A stretch of DNA of 64,000 bases from Adiantum capillus-veneris (taxonomy: Eukaryota > Streptophyta > Polypodiopsida > Polypodiales > Pteridaceae). Of this stretch, positions 48,120-57,351 are shown piece after piece. Made by a program: the position numbers and the translations under genes. Position 1 is the first letter of the stretch, and the number at the start of each line of letters is the position of its first letter. The stretch covers positions 29,036,946 through 29,100,945 of the forward strand of contig CM043969.1 in the NCBI GenBank assembly GCA_014529385.2, read 5' to 3'. Under the pieces are notes generated by a model, which did not search any database, was not told where the DNA came from, and worked only from the letters and a program-made list of their open reading frames with translations.

Positions 48120-48947
48120 GGTGAAGGGAACCCCCAAGGGTTTACACAAGAAGAGAAGAGCCAGTGTGAATAGGAATTGGAAAAGTTGGAAATGAGCTGT
48201 CCCTGCATGATGTGGGCAGACTGGGGTCCAGTATTTTGATCATATCTCCTCAACCGTGGCTCCAAATAAAAAAGTAAAAATATGGGCAGAAACTTCAGCT
48301 CATTAGCTACGATTTTCATTTAAAAATCATTTTCCAATTCAGATTGGAACCTTGTGTAAAAAAATTCATCAAAATAGGGTCCTTTTCTGGCAGTAAAAGT
48401 CTTCCCGTGGTCCCCTTAGCCTAGACTTTCATTTAATTCCAAAGGACACCTCATGCCATATGAAAGCATGACATTGCTCCTTGACAAAGTTTTGTAATCA
48501 TGCTTGCAATAATGCATTAAAATAAGTGTATCTTTGAAATCATGCCACGTAGTGTCCCACTACGATTTGATTCCCTCCTAGTAGCTATTTAAAAAGAAAT
48601 ATAAGAAAAGTATAAAAAATACATAGAATATATATATATATTGGAGTTTACCCTAGATATAAGATCTAGCTAGGGTGTGAGATGATAATGAGATAGTAGA
48701 AATAAAGAATCAATTCTTTTTTCCCCAAGTTAAAGAGGCGGAGCTATTGATGCTTTTCCCATAGTATTTTCTGATGGTAAAGTAAGAATAGGTTATCCTT
48801 GAGAGAAATAATAGGATGAGATAGAAGGCTTATTATTATACTTAAATATGCATATGTATATTATAAGAAAGATAATTATGTATCTAAAAAGTTATAAGAT
48901 AGATCTTGTAGCATGCGTTCCCACTATGTACGTGTCACAGCACGACA

Positions 48948-48963
48948 TCCACCCCCTCTAAAC
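48948..48963 (-). other. Polypurine tract of element C
   Basis: GTTTAGAGGGGGTGGA on the minus strand directly before the LTR. It differs by one base from the tract of D (28890-28905). Confidence 0.75.
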
Positions 48964-49005
48964 CTGCACATCTTCCGGTATGTGCCACATTATTTCTTTG
49001 TAAGA

Positions 49006-51984
49006 TCAGCCCTCTTGTACATCTTCCTTGCTTTCTTCTTCACTGGATGATTCCAAATCTTCATCTTCACTTTGATCTTTACTTGTGGTTTGCTCTTCTT
49101 CCTCATCAACATCTTCTGGATCATTGTCTCCTCTTCTCTTAAACATTTTGATCCTTTTTCCTGCAATGGGAATCTTTACTTCTGTACCATCTAGTTCAGA
49201 CAAGCTGTAAGTAGCATTTTCATGCACATGCATTACAACGTACGGTCCAAAACATCTTTTTGAAAACTTACGCATGATTGTGTGCTGGTTATCAAGGCTA
49301 CTATGATACACCAAAACCCAGTCACCTTTGTCAATTGCTTTGCTCCTGAGTCGATGTCGCTTATCAAAGTATTCCTTGTTTTTCAACTTTGCATTTTTGA
49401 GTCATTCTTTTGCAGCTTCAATGTCTCCAGGTCTTCTCTCTAGCTGCCTTATACGCAGTGCAAGGAGATCTTCCCTGCTAAGCCCCTCTTGCCAAGGTAG
49501 TACATTCCATGTGGGAATTGTATCTTCAATCGACATCACTGGCTTTTGACCATACATTAGCTCCGCAGGCATGTAGCCAGTTACTGAGCTATGTGTTGTA
49601 CGATCATCCCATAAAGCATATGGTAACAGTTTTGGCCACTCACCAACTCTTCCTTCGCAAGCCTTGGCCAAAGCTTTGATGATAGGAGGATGCCCTCTTT
49701 CACTCTTTCCATTGCCTTCAGGGTTGTAAGCTATAGTAAGAGAAATCTTGATTCCTAATCTAGAAAAGAACTCCCTTGCTTCTTCGGCATCCATTTCACC
49801 TCTATCTGCAGTGATTTTTCCCACACAACCATAACAGCAAATCACCTCATCAAGAAGGAATTTGCACACAACTTTTGTGGTTTTAGCTCTTAATGCTCTT
49901 CCTTCAACCTGGTTAGTTAGGTCCTCTCGTGCAAGAAGCAAGTATCTCATCTGCCAGAGTCCTAGAGGCATTGTGACTAGATCCACAACCCATTTATAGT
50001 GCATGGCTAGTGGATATGTAGGGTGCAATCCATCACGATGTCGAACATTTGAATACACTTGACAAGTTACACATGTCTCTACAAGCTGAGATACATCTTT
50101 ATACACACCCTTCCACCAGTATTTTTCTTTCAACTTGGAAAAGGTTCCCCATACACCCCTGTGTCCAGCCCATAGACTCTCATGAAACTCTTGCATGAGC
50201 TTTACTTGAGTCTCTTTTTTACATATAACCCTTTGTGGTGTAGCACCCTTTTGTTTAGGATGCTTCCACAAGTAACCATCCCTCAAAAAGTACCCATATG
50301 CTTTCCTGCGTATCCTTTTGAATTCTTGTTCAGACCAATCATCCTGTTTTGTTAGAGTACTCAAGTAGCTTCCAATAAGAAGCCAATCACCTTCATAAAG
50401 CTCTTTCAAGAATGACTCAAGTAGATTAGTCATGCAGACATTATTACCTTTGACATGAGAGATAGAATAGAACTTTCTGCCTACATCATCTCCCTCGTCA
50501 ATCATTTGTGACTCATCTTCATACCTTGCCCTTGATAGCATATCTGCCACTGTATTTTCTTTACCTGCAATGTGCTTAAACTCAGGATTTAAGGACTTAA
50601 TGTAGACAATCCACCGCAACATAGCAATGTCTGGAGTTGAGTAGCTTGTAATCATCCCAAGAAGTGGTAGACAATCTGTTTCTACAACCACACATGCACC
50701 AATTAGGTACTCTTTCCCACTTTTCAAGGCTGTAACCATACCCCATAACTCTCTCTTTATCTGTGGATAGTTTCTTTGGCGAGCACTTAGCACCTTTGCT
50801 CCAAATCTTACCACATACCTGTGTCCTTCTTTGTCATCTTGCCCTATTGCCCATCCAATCCCTGTAGGACTGGTGTCTACTGTCACAATTACTGGCCTTT
50901 GACACTCATAGTCTACCTTTCTCAAAGTTGTTGCTGACTGGAGCAACTCCTTTATCTTTTTCATGGATTTTACATGTGCTTCTGTCCATTTAAACTTCTG
51001 ATTCTTTCTAAGCAGCTGATAAAGAGGATCAGCTACATGTGCATAATGTGGAATCCAAATAACATAGAAGCCACATGCTCCCAGAAACCTTCTAACCTTA
51101 GTGATGCTAGTGCATTTTTCTTTCATTCTTTGGATGGCATCTACCTTTGTTGGACAAGGTTTCCTACCATATGGCCCGCACATGTGCCCCACAATAAGCA
51201 CTTCATTGACATCAAACATAGAATTTTTTCCTGACAATGTAAGATTCACTTCTTCCAACCTAGACAAAATTTTATCACAATCATTTATGTGATTTACCAC
51301 AAACCTGCGACATCCTTTGAGATCCAAAGCTTCATCTTTGTCACTTTCTTCACATCCTTTGATAGGCAAATCATCAATGAAAAGCATTGTGATTTGAGGA
51401 ATAAAGTCACGTAAGACCTTATTCATCCCATTCATCATATGTATAACCGAGTTGGTTGCTCCCTGTGGCAAGGTACACATCTTTACCAAACCCAAAGGTG
51501 TCCTCATGGTTGTCAAGTCTCTGCTTTCGATTGCAAGCTGAAATTGATCATACCCTGAGTAGAGATCCCCCATTGAGTAGATTGCCCTCCCTGCAAATGC
51601 CTCTGCAAACTCATCCACAATTGGACCTGTACCTACATTTCTAATTGTCACCTTGTTCACTGGTTGCATATCTTGGATGAAGCATAGAGAACCATTCTTC
51701 TTCGGAACTGTGAACCACCTGTTTGAGTATGGAGCACAAGAAGGCTCCAAGATTCCCATTTTGATTTTCTCATTCAGTAGCTCTACTAACTTTGGCAAAT
51801 GAGCCTTTGGAACCGGAATAGGCCGCAGATTCCAAGGCACATGAGGTATTGTGAAAATTACCATAGGAGCTACAATAGAAGGATCAACACATCCTATCTC
51901 ATGTGGCTCAAATGCAAAAGCCTTACCATGCTTTGAAAGCATTTCTTTGAAGCACTTTGTCTCCTCCTGTGTTCCGTCCCCCAT
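49006..51984 (-). pseudogene. Pol of element C: RT, RNase H, integrase (one in-frame stop)
   Basis: An open frame of 860 codons (51984-49402) continues in frame for 132 codons after a single TGA at 49402-49404. Reverse transcriptase has VPKKNGSLCFIQD, DLYSGYDQFQLA, LPQGATNSVIHMMNGMNK and the catalytic MLFIDDLPIKG near residue 203. The connection domain follows (VRRFLGACGFYVIWIPHYAH). RNase H has VTVDTSPTGIGWAIGQ near residue 366 and VVVETDCLPLLGM. Integrase has an HH-CC finger ending CVTCQV, then VVDLVTMP, ITADRGE and GNGKSERGHPP. The end is acidic. Gag and protease are missing: similarity to D stops near 52020, at the inversion breakpoint. This is the least damaged pol in the window. Confidence 0.88.
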
Positions 51985-52048
51985 CTTGGGCTGCGTTTCA
52001 AGCTTCTTTCTTCAAAGAGTTTTTGGACTCCAATGAAGAAAATAAGAA

Positions 52049-52226
52049 TTGGTTAGCATGGGATGCATGCCACATGTATTATTTTTAGGCATGGCTGGAT
52101 TTTATGGACAGTATATCCGTGATTATGCCAAAATTGATGTTCCTATGACGGATCAACTTAAAGCAAAAGGTAAGACCTTTTCTTACGAAGAAGCCCAAAA
52201 ACGTTGTTTCGAACAGCTCAAGGTAG
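52049..52226 (+). pseudogene. RT-RNase H connection fragment of chromovirus F (reversed)
   Basis: Codes for FLGMAGFYGQYIRDYAKI, VPMTDQLKAKGK and RCFEQLK, the segment just before RNase H in Ty3 pol. It ends at GTAG (52223-52226), where the LTR of B starts. The chromovirus frame at 38833 starts with the same GTAG and continues with the expected next residues. This is therefore the missing piece of F, now on the opposite strand. The junction with element C lies between about 52020 and 52070. Confidence 0.8.
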
Positions 52227-52550
52227 TGATGGCCGGCTTTCGAAACAATGCCTGTGAGAACCACACCCTAAGGAAGGGAAGGGTTGTTACCGAGGAAAAA
52301 AAAAACAAGCAAAGAAGGGTCATTACCATTCACCATACCCCCCCCTCCCCCCCCCAAGGTTAGCCACCGGTAGGGCTCCGCCAGATTGGCTATACCCCTC
52401 CAATATCACCACAAGACGATCTCTCTCTCACTGCCCGGCCCCACCCATATTCTCTCTGCTGCATCATCCGGCTAGTAGGCACCGTTGGTATCTCTGCCAC
52501 ACTTCAGCCCGGCGGGCCGCCATAGATAGTATCCTCCCTCTCTCTCCCAA

Positions 52551-52606
<56 letters not shown>

Positions 52607-52649
52607 CCCTCCTTTTGGCCGGCCGTACCCCACCTCCTCTCATCCTCAC

Positions 52650-52681
<32 letters not shown>

Positions 52682-53154
52682 TTATCTACACCTAGCTCTC
52701 TCCTCTCTCTTAGAATTAGCTATGGCGGGCCTTAGGGCAAGTTTCACCTCTCCTCCCGTCTATCTCTCTCATTCCCCTCCTCTCTCCCTCACCACATCCT
52801 CCCCCACTATATCCTCTCTCTACCCTATCTCTTCCCAACCCCTCTCTTTCTCTCCCCCCTCTCCTCCCTTGGTGGGAACCACTCCCCCCCCCCTTAACTC
52901 TCTCCCTCTCTCTTCCACCCGTTGACTAAGAATAACCACCCCCTCTCCCCTCCTTGTCGTGCGCGCTGTCGCTACCCCCACCCTCCCGGGCCTCGCGCTG
53001 TACAGTGCCACCCGCACGCACTCTCATCCACACCCCCCAACCCCTATCCCCTCTTCCCCCCCCCCCCCTCACCATCTTCCCCCACTCTCACCCTCTCTTC
53101 AATCTCTGCGTCACCCGCTACTGCCTGGCTCCACACCACCGCGAGCTCGCGTTG

Positions 53155-53186
<32 letters not shown>

Positions 53187-53238
53187 GCACGCTCACACAC
53201 ACATACCCCTCATCCCTTTCACCATCCTCACCCCAAAG

Positions 53239-53280
<42 letters not shown>

Positions 53281-53293
53281 CATACATTTCCCC

Positions 53294-53332
<39 letters not shown>

Positions 53333-54103
53333 TTCCCCGCACGCTCGTGCACACACATTCGCTTACATATATACACACACTCACGCTTGCATACACATGT
53401 ACAAATACCTTCACGCACCCATACATACACACGACATGTGTATACGCACGCACTTTAAAGAAATATACAAAAGAAAAGAGGATTCTACACCATCGTCATC
53501 GACAAAAGAAGGAAGGAACTCAAAGCACGCGCCGCCAACAACAAAAAGGAGAAATGCACCGAAGGCACGCCCCGGCCGACCCCGAAAGGAAGTACTCTCG
53601 ACACCGACGCACCGGCAACAAACCATTTGCCGGCAACACACAACCACGATGCCAATTTCAATAATTTATAGGTTATTTTCATCATTTCTTTAGTTTTCAC
53701 CCAAGCCATTGCAAAATTCCCATTTTTTGTAAATTTCCTCTCTGTAGGTGATGGTCACAAAGGCCCACCTAGAGATTCTCATCTTTTAATAACCTCCCAA
53801 AACAAAGCAAGGGTCAACCACACCAGGCCCACCACTTACTTTGTCTCCCTGATTAAGCTTACCCTAATCACACTGAGATTACCATAATCCAAGCAGTCAA
53901 CACCTATAAATTGGCACTGAGAGGTCACTATCGGGGGGGGGAGGCAGTTCATGAGAAGTCAACACTTGGTAGAGTGTAGTGGGAAGAGTTGACACTATCA
54001 CCATCACGGGGAGGGGGCTTGTGTGTTGGGTTTGCCTTGGGAATTGCACCATGCGAAGGGAGCCACATCCATCTCTCGACTCCAATGGTCGATGCGCACA
54101 CAT
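52227..54103 (+). repeat. 5' LTR of element B, second part, inverted
   Basis: The reverse complement of 53050-54103 matches 39256-40310, including the ATATATAT tract, G/C tract and CA/GT repeats. 52227-53050 extends the LTR to its outer end TGATGGCCGG and has no match in the shorter 3' LTR. Low-complexity parts are a (CT)n tract (52554-52603), C tracts (52649-52680, 53291-53332), a (CA)n tract (53155-53182) and an (AT)n tract (53240-53278). Confidence 0.82.
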
Positions 54104-54928
54104 TGTCGTGCTGTGACACATACATAGTAGGAACGCATGCTACAAGATCTCTCTTGTAACTTTTTAGATACATAATTATCTTTCCTATAATGTACATATG
54201 CATATTTAAGTATAATAATAAGCCTTCTAACTCATCCTGTTATTTTTCTCAAGGATAACCTATTCTTACTTTACCATTAGAAAATACTATGGGAAAAGCA
54301 TCAATAGCTCCGCCTCTTTAACTTGGGGAAAAAAGCATTGATTCTTTATTTCTACTATCTCATTATCATCTCAGACCCTAGCTAGATCCTATATCTATGG
54401 TAAACTCCAATATATATATATTCTATGTATTTTTTATACTTTTCTTATATTTCTTTTTAAATAGCTACTAGGAGGGAATCAAATCCTAGTGGGACACTAC
54501 GTGGCATGATTTCAAAGATACACTTATTTTAATGCATTATTGCAAGCATGATTACAAAACTTTGTCAAGGAGCAATGTCATGCTTTCATATGGCATGAGG
54601 TGTCCTTTGGAATTAAATGAAAGTTTAGGGTAAGGGGACCACGAGAAGACTTTTGCTACTAGAAATGGACCCTATTTTGATGAATTTTTTACACAAGGTT
54701 CCAATCTGAATTGGAAAATGATTTTTAAATGAAAATCGTAGCTAATGAGCTGAAGTTTCTGCCCATATTTTTATTTTTTTATTTGGAGCCACGGTTGAGG
54801 AGATATGATCAAAATACTGGACCCCAGTCTGCCCACATCATGCAGGGACAGCTCATTTCCAACTTTTCCAATTCCTATTCACACTGGCTCTTCTCTTCTT
54901 GTGTAAACCCTTGGGGGTTCCCTTCACC

Positions 54929-54938
54929 TATAAAAAGG
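54929..54938 (+). promoter_or_regulatory. TATA box of the C LTR (right)
   Basis: TATAAAAAGG, about 825 bp into the LTR, placing the small conserved units in the part expected to be transcribed. Confidence 0.5.
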
Positions 54939-55492
54939 TACCTCTTCTTCCTTGAAAAGGAACTTAAGTGTTCAAGCCATTGATGAGAGGAATTCTTGAG
55001 GGAGTGAGTAATAATGCCTAATTGTACTTAGCCATTAACATAAGCCCAAGCCTACACTTTCTCCTAGAGGGAGACTAGCCATTCTTGCAACAAGCTAACC
55101 TTGGAAGATCAACTCTAATCAAAGAAGGTCTTGCACTTGTTGTATCAATCAAAGTGGAATTATCCACTCTTCTTCTCTCTCCATCAATAATGGTGCCGAA
55201 GGGTTTGTCAAGTAAGATGTGTTCTACATTGATGTTTTCTTGATTTCTTGTTGTTTTCTTTTTCATCTCTAATCCAACATATATATATATGTATCTAATC
55301 TTATCTCCTTAAGCCGACCTATCTCTCTCATTCTTAGTAATTCATCCTCTCTGCAAATTCTAGGTTCTCTTTTCTACAGGTACATCTCTCCCCGCAGTAT
55401 CCTTATTGCCTACGGGCAAGAATAGGGCTTGGGAGGGAAACTTCTCATCTCTTCACTTCTCTCATATCTACATTTCTCACATACTATCCTAG

Positions 55493-55711
55493 ATGAATAA
55501 CCCACATGATGATCATTTCTATCGCTTTCACTCTGTACGATCTATTAGAATTAACGTATGGATTAGCCGAAAAATACACTTTCAACAATGTATAGTGTTT
55601 CTCTTTGGCCCAGAAATGCTTAATGAAATACTTCTATCACCGGATCCCATCATACTACCTCTTATAGACTATAACTTTTCTTTTGACGTAAGCGTAGTTA
55701 TCTTGCTATGA
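55493..55711 (+). CDS. Small conserved unit in the right LTR of C (unknown protein)
   Basis: Open frame of 72 codons ending TGA at 55709-55711, two bases before element A. Key residues are YRF, INVW, RKIHFQQ, FLFGPEMLNEIL, PIILPLIDY, FDVSVVILL. The same pattern occurs at 45326-45111 and 47342-47130. No known family is recognised. Hydrophobic residues alternate as in a small folded domain. No membrane segment is clear. Confidence 0.45.
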   Translation: MNNPHDDHFYRFHSVRSIRINVWISRKIHFQQCIVFLFGPEMLNEILLSPDPIILPLIDYNFSFDVSVVILL

Positions 55712-55713
55712 AC

Positions 55714-56288
55714 TGTTAACCCTCACGGCACACGGACACCCCATCACCTACGACGGACGTGTATTATGTATTATTTAGAGTCAGGTACCGGGCTTGTCGG
55801 TCCAATAGGGAAAGGTAGAGTGATCGCCGATGAGAGGCGCACTTTAACTTGGACATTCAAGGGATTAGTTGGTTAAGCATGGGCGCCCAAGTGTAAATAG
55901 GGTGAGCTCCTATAAAAGCCAACTAAACCTAATTTTTACTCATTCTCTCATTTGTGCAATAGAAGAGTGCTCTTGCTCCATCTCCATCTTCTTCTTCTTC
56001 ACCTCCTCGTGTGTGTGTGTGAGAGAGAGAGAGAGAGGGAGAGTGTGTGTGCGATCGAGCATTACGAAGGCACGACGGCGGCGAAGCGGTTGAGCGCGGC
56101 ACGACTGCAGCTTCTTCTTCATCGCGGCGAGGAATCCACCACGAAGGCGAGTGTAGAGCGGTGAGTGACACACCCTTTGTTTTCTTGAGCTTGCTAGTTT
56201 AGGCTTGTTGTGTGCTTGGAGCCGTTTGTGGCTCGCACACGGTGTATTGGCAAGTCCCTTGCTTCGACAGTGCGGCAAGGAGCGCACA
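55714..56288 (+). repeat. 5' LTR of element A copy 2
   Basis: 575 bp from TGTTAACCCTCACGG to GCGCACA. Near-identical to 4051-4625 reversed. Contains a GT/GA tract near 56009-56037. Confidence 0.87.
55911..55917 (+). promoter_or_regulatory. TATA box in the LTR of element A copy 2
   Basis: TATAAAA, conserved with 4422-4428. Confidence 0.5.
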
Positions 56289-56292
56289 TTTT

Positions 56293-56310
56293 TGGCGCCG
56301 CTGCCGGGGA
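56293..56310 (+). other. Primer binding site of element A copy 2 (tRNA-Asp type)
   Basis: TGGCGCCGCTGCCGGGGA, four bases after the LTR, complementary to the plant tRNA-Asp 3' end with a single mismatch. Confidence 0.8.
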
Positions 56311-56397
56311 TATGCCCTACACTAAGCTCGGTTAGCACTTTACGCTTCCTTGTGGTGCAATTACTATCATAGGAAAGGCAGGGAAGGAGTGTGTGGA

Positions 56398-56990
56398 GAT
56401 TTCTGTTTTTTGCGTTTTCTGCATTTGCTGTCAAGTTTCAATTTCTGCTATTGTTTGCGTTTTTTCAATTTCTGCAATTTCTGCATTTTCAAGTTCGGCG
56501 TTTTCAATTTCTGCAATTTTCTGCATTTCTGCGTATTTCAATTTTCTGCATTTCTGCATTTTCAATTTCTGCAATTCTGCGTTTTTTCAATTTTCTGCAT
56601 TTCTGCATTTTCAATTTCTGCGTTTTTCAATTTTCTGCATTTTTGCATTTTCAATTTCTGCAATTTTCTGCAATTCTGCGTTTTTTCAATTTTCTGCATT
56701 TCTGCATTTTCAATTTCTGCGTTTTCTGCATTAAAAAAATAAAAATAATAAATAAATTTTTGGAAAAAAAAAATCTGAAAAAAAAAAATAAAAAAAATAA
56801 AAATAAAAAAATCGAAAAAAAAAAAGCGACCAAGCGGGCGGCTAAATTTTTCGAAAATAAAAAACGTGACTCTTAAAACGGACGGGTTGGTTTGTATAAA
56901 AGGTAGATCGGGATCGGGATCATTTTCCCAAGCCCAAGCCCAAGCCCATGCCCAGGCCCAGGCCCAGGCCCAGGCCTCAGTCTTATGATA
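56398..56990 (+). repeat. Low-complexity leader of element A copy 2
   Basis: A minisatellite of TTTCTGCATTTTCAATTTC-like words fills 56398-56735, longer than in copy 1. A/T homopolymers follow, then CCCAAG/CCCAGG hexamers (about 56926-56982). Confidence 0.85.
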
Positions 56991-57351
56991 TATACTAGAC
57001 TCACTCTTATATATATACCCTACTCCCTCAAGAGAGAATGAGAGCATGTGGGACAAGTCCTCCACTCTCCTCCTTTCTCTTCCCACTTGCACCCTTAGAC
57101 TTTCTAGTTTGGGCCTAGTTCCCTACTGGAAATTGACAGTTTTAGGGATTCTGAGGGCATAGAGTGACCAAACGGAGGGCTGTAAAGCACGGCACGACCC
57201 TCTGACCGATACGCTCGTTTCGAGCTATCAAACGGCCCATTCCACGACACGCTCTAAAAAATCTAGCAAAAAAACAAACAAAAAACACGCTAAAAACTAG
57301 TCACAAGGTCTCCTACAGCAGCTTTTTGACACCTTAGGGTATCAAAAGCAC

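Larger units (their letters stand above)
46929..48947 (-). repeat. 3' LTR of element C
   Basis: About 2 kb bounded on the plus strand by TGTCGAGAAATTTG and CAGCACGACA. The ends TGTCG/CGACA are inverted and match those of element D. 47337-48947 is the reverse complement of 54104-55713. A TATA box (48112-48119) and two protein-like units (47130-47342, 47345-47563) lie inside. It adjoins the polypurine tract of C. Confidence 0.85.
54104..55713 (+). repeat. Second LTR of element C, inverted, cut by element A copy 2
   Basis: Starts TGTCGTGCTGTGAC at 54104 and is the reverse complement of 48947-47337 over its full visible length. About 408 bp (the counterpart of 46929-47336) is missing at 55713 because element A is inserted. 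The rest should lie past the window end. Confidence 0.85.

Noticed and set aside
52922-53693. Three overlapping Pro/His/Thr-rich open frames of 178-244 codons
   Set aside because: They lie in the inverted LTR of B over C, CA and AT tracts. Overlapping frames of similar length and composition point to low complexity, not coding.
46929-54103. Simple insertion of one element with two inverted LTRs in the LTR of B
   Set aside because: It does not explain why the second half of the B LTR and the chromovirus piece are reversed inside the interval; an inversion does.
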